This document shows, piece by piece, positions 22,990 through 39,827 of a stretch of DNA of 64,000 bases. Origin of the DNA: Paragordius varius (lineage: Eukaryota > Nematomorpha); contig OZ176055.1 in NCBI GenBank assembly GCA_964247055.1, positions 1,302,001 to 1,366,000 of the forward strand, given 5' to 3'. Below the pieces are notes generated by a model that saw only the letters and a program-made list of their open reading frames with translations, was not told the DNA's origin and did no database searches. A program made the translations under genes and the position numbers. Numbering within the stretch: position 1 is the first letter of the stretch; every line of letters starts with the position of its first letter.

Positions 22990-24529
22990 ATGCAACAATA
23001 TTTTAAACTATCCATACTGCTTTGCTGTTTGTATCTCTGCCATTTAGCAAAATATACCGGAGCCAATCAAGTTGGCGATAATCAAGCTCTGTTAAGTACA
23101 TATATTTCTCAACTCAGTGGACTACGAAACAAACCCAATTACGTCTTTTCGCCTATAGCCATAGATTTGGGCCTAAATACTTTAGCCTTTTTCAGTGACT
23201 GTCAAGTCAAAATCCCTGGTTTACTTCAATCGAATTCAAATTACGGAACGTATGGAAACTTATTGGAAGCTAAGGACGATAGTGTAGAAAATACTCCCGC
23301 TAAATTAACCGTCATAAATGATTTATATGCCAATGGTCATATCAATAAATTTAATGCAGACTATGCTAAACAGCTTTATTTTGCTTCCGTGGAACAAGCA
23401 AACTTCAATCAAAATCTAGAAGCTATAATTAAAGGGATCAATGATAAGGTTTCTCAGCAGACAAATGGTATTATACCTCAAGTATTTGATGTCACACAAT
23501 TACCTAAAAGACTTACACAGCTCCTGGCTGTTACAACACTGTACTTTAAGAATGCCTGGTTGAATTCGTTTGATGGGTAATTATTATATAAAACTATGGA
23601 CTGAAATTGTAATGGGTCTAAGAATTTAGGGCATCTGTTTTAATTCGTTTCAATTATATTTTTAATCTTAATTTACTTTTATTTTAACCGGGGAATGGGT
23701 AAATCTTACGAACATCCTTGGATATTTTTGTCCCGTTACACCGCATTTGTTCTATTTTAATCTTCAAATGTGTATATATATAATTATTTTTATTAAATTT
23801 TGCAGAGCGTTACTTCCAAAAAACTTTACCGATAATACACAACACACTAAGTTAACCGCTATGATGAAAGATACATCCAAAACATCGGTTTTAGAGCACA
23901 TTCCTGCCTTGAAAGCAACCATGTATGTGAAAAGTTATAAGGATTCTGATTTCAAATTCGTGGCTTTGATGCCATCAGATGATTCAACTATGGCACGGCT
24001 TCAGAGACAATTACGATTTCAACCATATCTATTTTCACAAGCGTTGGAAAGGACAATAAATTCTCAACCTTCTCCTCGTGTCATTTACATGCCTATAATG
24101 GAAGTCAGTTCAACTTTGAATTTGCTTCAAGAAATTAAGGAACCTCTTGCGTGCTTAAAGAGGTAATTTATTATTATTAAATACAAACATAATAAAATTA
24201 AACATTATTATTATATCATTCGCTTTTTAACAATTTTCATTAATAAATATCTTTCTTTGTATAGCGATGGATTAACCACAATCGTTCAAAACAAAAGTTT
24301 ACCGCTCAGTTTTATGGAACACGATGCTCGAATCCTTGTTAATCAATATTATACTGAAGGCGCAGCTGTAATTAAGTCAGGATCAATTGATTATTTTGGA
24401 GGTGGAGATAGAAATCCGTTTTACTTTAATCGACCTTACTTATTTTATGTTATACATAAAACAGGTGCCATACTTTTCCATGGACGCATTAGTCAAGTCC
24501 CTGAGTGGAATATTAGAAATTATTTTTAA
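22990..24529 (+). CDS. Secreted serpin (serine protease inhibitor fold)
   Basis: Three exons, 22990-23576, 23806-24162 and 24265-24529, joined twice in phase 2, give 402 residues, the normal serpin length. Residues 1-25 form a signal peptide with a Leu/Cys-rich core ending near Ala20 or Ala25. Serpin hallmarks are NYVFSPIAIDLGLN (helix B and shutter), LTQLLAVTTLYFKNAW (strand s3A and helix F region), FKFVALMP, and the C-terminal FNRPYLFYVIHKTGAILFHG. The reactive-centre region spans about residues 343-368. Its hinge YYTEGAAVIKSGS departs from the usual small-residue run of inhibitory serpins, and the loop has GGGDRNP. Whether it inhibits proteases is therefore uncertain. Introns are 229 and 102 nt, with none of the tiny introns seen elsewhere. 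It acts outside the cell. Confidence 0.95.
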
Positions 24530-27529
24530 AGCAGTTGGAAATTATATTAACAAAAAACCGCTTGTGTAAATATTTTATCAACCTGATGATGTAACACATA
24601 TAATTTCTTAAAATATAATTAATTAAAGGCATATCAAACAACTGTAATAATTCAAACGCTATTATGTGATTAAAATTAATATATTTAAATTATTATTTAA
24701 TAAATGATATACTGTTTCTAAATATTTTTTTCGAAGATAATATTTGATAAATTATATTTATTAAGTTTTTTAACATAATGTCAATTTCGTTTTTACCTAA
24801 AGATTGGTCCTTAAACAAATAAAATAAAACACAAATAACTAAATTATGCGATGTGCTTACCCCATTACACTAATTTGTATCTATCAAGTGTGTTGAAAAC
24901 ATTTTTTTTGTAAATTTTTGCAAAATATAACAGTATGAGGGCAAATAAGTTACATTTATAATTGATAGGCGTAGAAGCCATAAAATAAAAGGCTTTAGCT
25001 TTAGTAATCATGTGTCTTTAAAAAATCTCTTTAAAATTTTTAGAAGTAAGGATTGATAGAAATGTTAGGTTCTGTCCACATAGTGTTCATAAAAAACTAT
25101 TCAGGCTAAAATCTGGCTTGCAAGATTCTCTGCTCATTGGTACCCTATTTCATTCATTTGGGTTAAATGGTTTGGCTTCATATAAATTAACATTTAGGCT
25201 ACTTATAAAACAAAAAAGAGTGCCCACAAAAAGTTTCCTATGAAATATATATACTTGTAAGAAAAGTGTATCAGGATTAGAATGATGCTTTTTTGGCCCT
25301 TACGAAATAAATTTTTTACACTTTGTGGTAACTACTCCATCAGAAAATTGCCTATATTGCGGACATTTTGTCAAACTATTTTTGGTGAATGTTAAGTGCT
25401 TCATACTAAAAAAAATCTAAAATATATTATAAACTAATGAAGCAAGACAATATTTTTATAAAAGATGTGTGCTCTGAAAGTTCAAAATATATTCCACCCT
25501 AAATGGGCAAGTTTTCTTACTATAACGCAAAGATGCCAGGATTTGTGATAAAAATTTAATATATGCATAAATTTGACACCAAAAAATTGTTTTTCCAAAA
25601 AATGATTTTGCTGAAAATCTTGATTTATATAATAATTTCTGAAGGTTTCCGTCTTAAAACTCAATGATCGAAAAGTTAATTAAAATATCGTTCGCTTTCA
25701 AAATTATGTTAAATATATGATATTTTACAAAAATCAACAAAATCAAGAGTAAATAATTCTGAGAGGTGGTGGAGTTCAACATCATCAAATTATGTGGTAA
25801 AGATGTGTTATAATATATTTAAATCTTTTTTTACCCTTCTCATCACTATAAAATATGATGAAGTACGCTTCCAAATTTTACTTTGGATTAACACTTGGAT
25901 AAAACATATTCATTTCAATCTTCCAATTTAAATTGGAGTCTTTGGGGACCCCGTCCTGTTTAAAATCAAATATTTAAAATATAACACAATTACAAAATTT
26001 CGCCCTTGTATAACATCGATGCACAAAAATATAAGAAAAGATTCATTTAAAACCTTGATATTACTAAATTTACATGTCATTAGCTAAATATAATAATGCA
26101 CTAAAAACTTTTTCTCTTACATCAATTTATGTATTAAAATAAAATTTTATCTTTAATCTTAGCTTAAAATTAAATATAACTGATATTTTGCAAAATTGTA
26201 TGGAAGCATAAAATCAGTTTTGAACAGTTTAATGGTATTAAATATAATCTTTAATTTAGTCTGGAGTCATTAGATACAATTTAAATAGAAGTGCAGTTTT
26301 TAATCAAAATATCCACTTTTTCAATAGTACTTGTTTTGTTAAAAATCAGAATATGTAATTAAAAATTTTACCGCGCTATCTCTGCATTAGATTCAAAGAA
26401 TTAAAAAGACGAATTGGGACTTTCTTACATTAAACTTTATAAAAATATTAGCTTTTCATATAAAGTTAATAATTGAGATTTTTTTTATATTTTAGTTTTT
26501 AACAAAAAATTTATTTAACAAGATTGGCGTAAATTTTGCCATTTTCAGTTATAGGCAAGTTATCTCAAAAGTGTTAAAAATTTTTCTTGAATCATTCATT
26601 AGGGCAAAAACATAAGGCACATGACAGTTTGGGGCACACCACATTATTATTTAAAATTTAATTGACTTAAATATTTTTAGTATTGGGTAAATTTAAAAAT
26701 ATATTTTTATTGACCCATGATACAAATAAACTAAAAAATGTATAAAAAAATCATCATCTTAAACATTTTTGCCGCTATACGACATGAAAATAAATGTATA
26801 ATATCAAAAATGTAAATAAAAAACTTAAAGCTTCCTCTTAGTAATTATATATTTTGTTGTTTAGGAGATTTCTGAATTCGAAGCTGTAAAAGCTCAAAAA
26901 CCTTAATTTACCTTAAATCATACACGGGAGAAAAGTGTCAATTAACCGAACAAAACAGTAGTTTTTTACTTAACTGGAATAAAAAATTATTTTAAAATGT
27001 TATGGGGTATAAAAAATGAAAAGGTCATGAGGTGTTTAGTGAAGGTGCATATGTAGTTAACACCTTAATTTAAATTGGACTACCCAAAACAATATTTAAG
27101 TTGATATTCTAAAAAAAACATTTTTCCAAAATATCGGGTGTATTGGATTTCCCCGCTTAATTTTTGCTGATTGTTTATTTAAAACACATAACATTGAACT
27201 AAACCTAAAAAGTGGTTTATTGTGAATTACTTTAATATTAAGCTAATGTACACCTATTATGTTGAAAACTTTACCTTGAAGTTTACCCATAAAATAAGTA
27301 ATATCAAATTTTTTTTAAATGAATTTTTTTCATATTTCCGTGCATCAATGTTATATAAGTACAAATTTTTACAATGTTTTAAATTTGCTCCATATTTTTA
27401 TTAACATTTGATTTAAATCAGGCTTGGGTTCTCCAAAGACCCAATTATATCGGAGGACTGAAATGAATGTATTTTAATACATGACAAATGTTAAATTAAA
27501 CATTGCAAAGACATTTGGGTGTGCGTTTC
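24530..27529. repeat. Intergenic with dispersed repeats G (inverted) and K
   Basis: About 25265-25620 is an inverted arm of family G (TTGGCCCTTACGA, GTGGTAACTACTCCAT and ACAATTTTTTGG-type blocks). About 25840-26560 is repeat K. About 27370-27510 is an inverted K fragment ending 20 bp before the BCS1 start. No gene was seen. An AATAAA at 24699 could serve the serpin. Confidence 0.45.
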
Positions 27530-31299
<3,770 letters not shown>

Positions 31300-32517
31300 A
31301 ATTTATACAATAAATTTTTTGCAAATAAAGAGTGTACTTTAGTTGATTATATGCGCATAAAATTTGTGCATTTTATGCCATTTATATAGTTAAAAAAAAA
31401 TAATTTGGAATATCAAGTCAGATTTTATTTTGTAATAAGCGACCACTTGGAAAAATTCATACAAAAATATTGTACTAATGGGAAAACAAATCTTGATAGC
31501 AATATTATTATTTGGGTGTACGAGTTGCCATATTTTTATAATTTTTATTAATATAAAAGCATAAAAAATTGGGACCGTTTCCTTCAGTAGTTTTTAAAAA
31601 ATCCAAATCATATTTAGTCTGGGGTATATAGATACCCCAAATTGAATCAAAGCGTTAAATAAAAAAGCTTATTTTTTACAATTTTATGACTTCTAGAGAA
31701 ATTGGACCATCTCTAAAACATGATTAAAATGAACACTTAATATAACGATCATAATATATTGAAACTTTTGTTGGTAAATTGTTGCTGAAGGCTATTTAAA
31801 GCTAATAATTTATATTTTCAACCATAATATACATTTATTTGCCTTTTGCATTGGCTACTAAAAAAATTATAGAAGAAGGTGGCAAAAAAGTTTGAGTTTT
31901 TAAAAAAAAATGTATAATAATGGCCTAACAGGCTAAAGAGCATATTTTCGAATTCCTGTTTACTTTGTACGATATAAAAAATTTCGAATCGCTCTGAGAC
32001 AAACTACCCCAGTGGAGTGTTATTATTACATTTCAATTCGTTTTTATTGGTGAATATATAAAATTTTGATAGAATCAAAATACATAAAAATTATTGAATA
32101 TGGTCAAATCCTAGTAAATATTAAAAATTTTTAGCTGGGTTTATATAAAAGGGAAGTGTTAATGTTTTTGATTAAAGTTACAAGAAAGTTAACGCGATTG
32201 TTCATTTTGTTAATGTGTTAATAAATATATTATAATTAAAGTAATTGAGTCAATTTAGCTTGCACCAAATATTTAATGTATCAGTTAAAAAATTTTGACA
32301 TGTAATTATTCAGAAAAATTTACTCTGCTCATATTTCCGATTTTTAGTTTTAAAAACTTTATTAAAAATCACAACATTATTTGTACTTTTACATTTAGCA
32401 TTCATACCTTTGAATAAATTCTTACGTTAATTTGGCAAATTATAAAGTCATAAGCCTTATTTTTTTTAGTTCGGCCACAGAGGAAATATTTTAAGGCTAT
32501 AAAATAGTAGATTTGTA
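31300..32517. other. Intergenic between BCS1 and HMG-CoA synthase
   Basis: Has the BCS1 polyadenylation signals, a piece of repeat K near 31560-31660 (GGGACCGTTTCCTTCAGTAG, then GGGTATATAGATACCCC), and AT-rich sequence. No TATA box at a convincing distance from the 32518 ATG was seen. Confidence 0.35.
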
Positions 32518-35500
32518 ATGAACGGATTACACGACGAACATTCACCACAAAATGTAGGCATAATTTTAATCGATTTGTATTTTCCAAAACTTTATGTGGA
32601 TCAAAATGAATTGGAAAAGTTTGACAATGTTTCCAAGGGTATATAAATTGCATAATAATTACAAATAGGTAAATACGTAATTGGTCTTGGACAAAATAAA
32701 ATGGCTTTTACCTCTGATTGTGAGGACATCAATAGTTTGTGTCTCACCGTCGTAAACAATTTGATGGAAAACGCTGCCAAAATGGGAATTACATATGAAA
32801 TGATTGGCCGAATGGACGTGGGAACTGAAACACTCATCGACAAATCTAAAAGGTATCCAAATTAGTATGTATTAAGATTTAAGTAAATTTTAATAAAATA
32901 ATTGATTTTAAACCATAATTTTATACCTTAATTTGATTTGTCTAACGATAGATATAATTTTGTGTTACACAGACATTTTATTTCTCAATAATACTCATAT
33001 ATAGATATAAAAATAAGGTTTAAAAAAATTGGTTTTTCTTATCTTGTAATTTTTAACTTTTGTTTTAATAACTTTATGCCAATTTTTACTGTAGTATTAA
33101 ATCGACACTCATGCAATTATTTTCAAATAATTCTTCTGATTCTCAAACTCCGGCCTATGATATTGAAGGCGCTGACAATATTAATGCGTGTTATGGGGCG
33201 ACCGCGGCCCTTTTCAATGCCATTAATTGGATCCAATCTGAATCCTGGGATGGTTTATTTTTGAATATTTTGACTTTTTATAAAATATGAAAACTTGATA
33301 TTAGTGTTTTGATTTTGTATTATTTCGTTTTCTGTTAAAAGTGGAATATGCATTTTAATTGATTAATGTTTTGCTTTAAAACAAAATAGGCTACATGGGT
33401 TTTTAATTACAGTGTACCCCTTATTTCCCAAAAAATACATGAGTCATAATCTGCATCATGCAATAATTTATATTGAAAATAATATTTTACAAAATTCTGA
33501 AAAAAGAAATATATATATATATATATATATATTAAATAAAAAATAAATAAGTTTCATTTTAAAATTTTTGGCTTTTATTATGTGATGACAGTTTTCGATA
33601 TAATAACCAAAAAATTAGTGCTTTATCCCGGGAATAGATAAAGTTTAAGATGAAAAGGATTATTAAATAAAAAAAGCTTACATTATAATTCAACAGCGAA
33701 AACGAATTTAACTCTAAATAAAATAAGCTTATCACCATAAAACAACATGGTGAAATTGTGTATCAAACTTTGTAAATATACGTATTAAGTAAAATAATTA
33801 TAAAAAAAATCATCATAACCAACAAGGAATACGAATTTAAATTTAAATAAAAAAAGATCATCATAACCAACAAGGAATACGAATTTAAATATTAATAAAA
33901 AAATCTTGTCATTATAAACAACAGGGTGAAATTGTGTGTTAAACTTGTAAATACGTATTAATTTTAAATTATAATTTAAAGTTTTATTTTTTTTTATTTG
34001 TTAGGGAGGTATGCTCTTGTCGTAGGAGCTGACATTGCAGTTTATGCGGAGGGTGCTGCTCGCCCAACCGGAGGTGCGGGGGCTATAGCTATGCTCGTCG
34101 GTCCTAATGCTCCTTTACTCATTGATCCCGGTATAAATTTAAAGAGAGATTTAGATCTTTTTTTGCAAATGACTTTTTCTTTTTTTGAATTTGGATGTGT
34201 TTTCTTGTTTTTGAATTGGGTTTGCTTTTTTATATATTTCTTTTAGATATATATTTAGTGAGAGATTTCCTTTTTGAAATGATATATTGTTTTTTTACAT
34301 TTTATGAAAGATTTACTTTTTTGAATTTGGATAAGTTTTTTTTAAAATAATAGGTTTGCTTTTTTGGGTTAAATTTCTCTTTTAAATATTGATTTAGTGA
34401 GATTTTCTTTTTGAAAATGAATATCAATTAATTAAATTATTAGATATGCTTCTTTTTTGAAATGATATATGCATTTTTGGTTAAACAAGATATACCATTT
34501 TTGATAAAGTGAAATTTGCTTTTTAAATATCTTTTTTTGCATTGTTTTGAAATGAAATTTATTTTAATGAGATTTTTCCGCTGAATTTTGTTTAAATGGT
34601 TTTTAACTATAAGGGCAAATGTTGCTTTTCTGATAAGGAATTTATACGTGGATTTAAGATGATGGATATTACAATAAAAGTTAAAACCAAGCATGCCACC
34701 AAAAAAGATATGGAATAGTTTTTGAATCTGGTACAGATTTGGATTAAGTTATTAGTTATTTTCTGGATTACATTTTAATGAAAGACATATTACAGCAATT
34801 ATTAAGAACATTAGGTTTAAGGATTTTTCACAAAAAAAAATAATTAAAAATAGGATTTTTTAGAGATTCGAACCGTAAAATTTTGCCTTTTTAAAACCAT
34901 ATGAACTACATAATATAAAACAAAAATGTTTACAGAATATGCAATCTGTTTTTTTACTTTTATATGAATTAAGTTTTTAAAATGTTTTTTAAAAAACTGG
35001 TAACATATATCCAATTTTTTTATGCTTATATCTTTATCACTTTTAATCCACACACGTATCAAAATTATAGAATATTTTTATGTTTTTTTGAAAAATTAAA
35101 CTGAAATTAGGAGCCTTTGAGTGGAAAACAATGAAAACCCTAAAACGGTTTTTGTAAATTATTTAGTACTTATCCAAAAAAATAAAGATAAAAAATATGC
35201 GAAAAAAGCGTATATAAATAAATTAGTTTTAAAATAAAAACATATTTTATTTATATTTGAAAGGATCATTAATGATATCAAGGATATCGATTCATATAAC
35301 AAAAGTATATGTTACATCTCTTAATTTTTGTACGTTTTTTTTTCATATTTATATATAATATATATATATATATATATAGATCTTTGAATATATTAATGGT
35401 ATTATAATATATTAGATAAAAAAATTCGTATAAAAAAATGTGCTTACTAGCTTTGTTTTATATCAAAACTATTTTGAGATAAGATTAAATTAAAACAGGG

Positions 35501-36637
35501 AAAAAAGATGGTTGTGATAATAAATTATTACAATATTAGTAGAATTAGTAAAATTATATGTGCACAGCTTGAATTTTATTTCAAAGTAAAATAATGGTTA
35601 ATTTTATTATTAAACATGAGAAATATTCACAAAGCTTTATTTTTTTCAGGTTTTGAATAAATTGTATAATTTTTATTTTTTCAACTTTATTTATTTTGCG
35701 CAGGACGCGTTAGTTGGTATTAATTATTAACTCTATTTTTAACAAATATAGTTATGCTATGATGATTTAAAATAAAATAAACACGAGTACATAGAATAAT
35801 TTTAACCTAAAAATTTTAACATAATTTAAATAAATTATAGCATCAATTTTACTATTTTTTTCCAAAAAAATAAGCGTCTTCCTTATTTAAAGTTATTTTT
35901 ACCTTTAATTTTTGTTTTATTATTATCTTTAGTGCGATGCAGTTTTTCCAAAAATCTGTATGATTTCTACAAACCACGTTTGGATAGCGAATACCCTGTG
36001 GTGGATGGACCATTGTCTATTAAATCGTACATTCAAGCTGTAGATTTTTGTTACACCGGTTATCGCCATAAAATTCAACAAAGTTGGTTTATATCTGCTT
36101 TATTCCTGCTTAATTATGATGTTAAGAAACTCTAATTTTTCGGTTAAAAACTAAAAATTTATACCTTATAAATATTCCTATGCCAATGACGAAATTGACC
36201 CTTTAACTAACATTAACCTGGATGAAATTTACCTTAAAGTATTATTATTATTATTTATTTATCGGGAAAAATTCCTTAACTACTATATTAGAGCGCGAAA
36301 ACAACAAAATGATATAACCTCTAAGAAATAAATAACTAGAGTTTTTGTTCAGTATAATTTGATATGCGTATAAATAAAATATTTAAAGGTGAATTTAAAT
36401 GGTTAGGTTAACATAAAATGTTTTAGTTAATTGAATGTAGTAATATAGGATCAAAAATTGCTTAAATGAAAATATTATAGATTAGGAAAATTTGTTGTGA
36501 AAAAAAAGGTTCATTGGTAGCTAATTAAAACTAATTACAAAACTATAAAGCTTATTTTTGAAATTAAAAATGTTTTTATGGTGTTAAGGTCAATTAAGAT
36601 TCTCATAACCGACCGCATTTACAAATTTCAAAGTTAA

Positions 36638-36668
<31 letters not shown>

Positions 36669-39600
36669 GCGAAATTGATATGTCAAAACTCCTAGTTAAA
36701 TAGTTGTGTCATACTAATGAGTGCTAACAAGCACGAAATTAGTCTGCGATCCTTTTTAACGACAAAGGATTTTACATATCATTTTGATTTTCAGTTTAGT
36801 TTTCATTTATATCATTTGACTTTTTATCGTTATTTCACGCATTTAATTTATAAAATAATTTTTATAGAATTTCCTAAAATTAGGGGTTAAATTTTATTGT
36901 CAACTTTGTTTTTAGGCAAAAATGGTTCCCAAGAAGCGACTAGCCCTCATGTTTCTACATCCAACGCATATTTTGATTTCCTATGTTTCCATTCCCCCTA
37001 CGCTAAATTGGTGGAAAAATCAGTTGCTCGTTTAGCTTATCTCGATCTCCAACATGCAAACACTTTGTTGCTAAACAATACAGGAAAAAGTTCCCTGAAT
37101 AATAATAATCTGGAAGAAATATTCATGCAATGGCCAAATGTGAAAAAGCATGTGTAAGAAAATGAAATTTTATGTTTTTTGGTTTAAAAAATGTTATTTT
37201 TGAAGGGGGGATGTTTTTGGGATTTTATGATTTTGTGATAGCCTTAAACTTAGGTTTTTGGATATAAAAATATGGAACACGTTGCTAGTATAAACCTTGA
37301 AATGTGATAAATACTTAAATGTTTAACCGAATTTTTAATAGCAAAGTTTAATCTTTATAAAAAATTAGCTTAACGGTTGCTTATTAATGGATAATAGTAA
37401 CAAAAAAAGAGTTGATGATTAGTATTTTTTGAAAACCCACTTTTATAATATATTTCTCGTTCCCTTTCTTGCATCTCTGATTTATATTTTATTTTTAATG
37501 TCATTTTTAGGCTTTATTTTTACTGCAATATCGAATAGATAATATACTTTCAATACTATTTAATTTTTGAAATTTATTTTTTTTATATTTTACAATTCAT
37601 TATTATTTAACTTTTGGTAGCCTAACTATTTAAACTAAATATTCTTATCAAATATGAAAGGATTGGAATTTATAGATATCATTATTTTAACCATTAAATT
37701 ATCTGATAAAAATAGTTGATATTGGGGTCTGAAACATTTCTATTAACATGCCCTCTTTATTCAATTAAATTATAAATGTGTGTTTTTGTTAGGTCCAAAA
37801 AACCCGAAGACACCTATATGGATAAAGAATTAGAAAAAGATTTTTGCAATTATGCCAATAAAACGATATTTCAAACTAAAACATTACCTGGATTGTATGT
37901 TGCCAAGAATATCGGTATGACTTTACAAGAAACCTATTATTATAAAATATTTCAAAATTAAATCTTTTTATAAACTATGAATTTATAGTGTTTATTTGAA
38001 TATTTTTAAATTGTTCAATATTATTATATATGATTTAATTCAGCAAAAATAATATAAATTTATTATAATATTTCGATTACTACAAGTAATCTTTGTCAAA
38101 CGTAAAAAATAAAATAAAAATATAAACTAAAATTTAAATTATAAAGTAAAAATATTTCAATATTAGTTTTATGTTTAAACATATTTTTTCAGGGAACATG
38201 TATACCCCATCTTTGTATGGATCACTCATCTCCACCCTTATTCAGTAAAAATTATTATATTTTTAATGATATATATATCGTTTTCTATCTTTCGAAATAT
38301 ATTATAGTTTATATCTAAAAAAATTATATGGCAATAAATAAATGATGTCATTTAAAAACTAAACTACCCACGTTTAACTAAGAACTTTTTTTTATTTTTT
38401 TTAACAATATTAGCGTATTTGGTATGGCGCAAAAAACGACAAACTCTGAAACAACTTATATCAATGGTGTAAATAGCCAGGAAACTGCTCAGAAAACCCC
38501 AAATTCAGAAAATGGTTTTTTGGGGTCGGGTGATGGCCCCACAATAAATAATACGGTAAAAATTGAAATTATGCAGACAAGAAAATATTTTTTTATTTTT
38601 AGGTTGAATATATATAGATATTGTGTGTTTGTTAATTAAATCTACGCTTTTCGTAACTCAAAATTATCGGTTATATTTATAAAAAATCAAGGAAATACAA
38701 TATGATTGGTTATCCTTATAAAATAAAAATATGAATCCTTTACTCATTATTATATGTTTTGTTTTCATATGTATAAACTCAAATTTTTGATGCATAATTC
38801 CATATAGCAAAAGCTGAAAATTGGTATGTTTTCTTATGGTTCTGGAGCGATTGCAACTTTTTTTACCATTACAATGTATCCTGAGCGTGTTTCACCCCAT
38901 TTGAAACAAATGTTACATAAAATATATTTCCGTTTACACGATGAATCTCAAAGGATTAAAGTTTTGCCGGAAACATATGCAAAAACTTTGAAATCTCGCG
39001 AGGAAACGCATCTATCAGGTAATATATATACTTGTAGATCAAACGCATATATTGTAAAACGTTGTATGATTTTCGTAATCATGAGAAAGGTTTTTCATTT
39101 TAATGGTTGCTTATCACTATAGTAGGGCAATTTTCAAGACAGGAGTATATAGAAAAAAGTATAAATAATTGTTTATTCAACAACATTTTGTTGTTTTTTC
39201 CATACACTACTGTGTTGCTAATTTGCCCTACTATAGTGTGAAATAAGCAATTATTAATAAGCATACTGTATAAGGTGTTGGGTAATATATAACCTCCTAC
39301 TATTTCTAAAATTTTGATTATTTATATAAGTTGTTTAATTAAGTATAATGTTATATGTTAAAATTATCGGAAACATGAAGAGATTGATAGAATACATACA
39401 CTTTATATTAAAAAATTTGATTGAAAATTTTATATGACTTTAATTAGGAAATAAGTTTAAGTTTTTGTTTAATGAAGCAAAGTTAAAATAATAGCGCATA
39501 CGGATTAGGTCTATGTAAATGAGTAGATCAAAATTTGAGATATGATAATTTTAAAAGGGGCATGTTTGTAATTTCAATTCGGTTTATTCACATGGTTTTT

Positions 39601-39827
39601 TGGTATTAGTTAAAAATCCAATACAAAAAATTAGTCTAAACTAATTTCCATTGCAAAAAAATTTTATTCTACTATTCTGGACTTACTATAATAAAAATTT
39701 ATCTAAATAACTTTTTGTAGCGCCATATACTCCAGCAATACATACGGAAGAATTATATCCCGGTACTTTCTATCTAGTCAATATGGATGAAAAATATCGA
39801 CGTACCTATGCTAAATTCCATGATTAA
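32518..39827 (+). CDS. HMGCS1: Hydroxymethylglutaryl-CoA synthase
   Basis: Condenses acetyl-CoA with acetoacetyl-CoA to HMG-CoA, the entry to the mevalonate pathway. Eleven exons keep phase: 32518-32638, 32669-32852, 33095-33252, 34005-34130, 35933-36082, 36916-37153, 37793-37914, 38193-38244, 38414-38555, 38808-39018 and 39721-39827, 536 residues (human cytosolic form 520). Catalytic residues are present: Glu94 in VGTET, Cys134 in NACYGATAA and His272 in FHSPYAKL. Other landmarks are [53 protein letters not shown] and [13 protein letters not shown]. No mitochondrial presequence is visible, so it is probably cytosolic. Gly after Cys-Tyr-Gly in the usual NACYGGT is Ala here. Exon 9 adds a polar stretch of about 45 residues. 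Intron 1 is 30 nt; the others are long. Confidence 0.97.
33690..33960. repeat. Minisatellite in HMG-CoA synthase intron 3
   Basis: A ~48-bp unit containing CATAACCAACAAGGAATACG and AATTTAAAT is repeated twice almost exactly at about 33812-33905. It is flanked by a second repeated block, CAACATGGTGAAATTGTGT at 33744 and CAACAGGGTGAAATTGTGT at 33921, each followed by an AAACTT...ACGTATTA tail. It ends 45 bp before exon 4. Confidence 0.6.
34140..34560. repeat. T-rich degenerate tandem repeat in HMG-CoA synthase intron 4
   Basis: Irregular repetition of TTTAGTGAGA, TTTTTGAATTTGGAT, GGTTTGCTTTTTT and TTTTTGAAATGATATAT blocks over about 400 bp, strongly T over A on this strand. No coding meaning was found; it looks like an eroded minisatellite of 60-110-bp units. 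Confidence 0.4.
38034..38155 (-). repeat. Dispersed repeat J, copy 2 (HMG-CoA synthase intron 7)
   Basis: Inverted relative to the copies at 12395 and 56455. It contains GATTACTACAAGTAATC and the neighbouring TTTGTCAAACGTAAAAAAT, and is followed by an AT-rich tail shared with 56455. It ends about 40 bp before exon 8. Confidence 0.55.
39095..39263. mobile_element. Foldback MITE, family B, copy 2 (HMG-CoA synthase intron 10)
   Basis: The left arm CATTTTAATGGTTGCTTATC plus ACTATAGTAGGGCAA is mirrored by TTGCCCTACTATAGTGTG and AAGCAATTATTAATAAGCAT. The interior shares GACAGGAGTATATAG with copy 1. It is about 170 bp. Confidence 0.75.
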
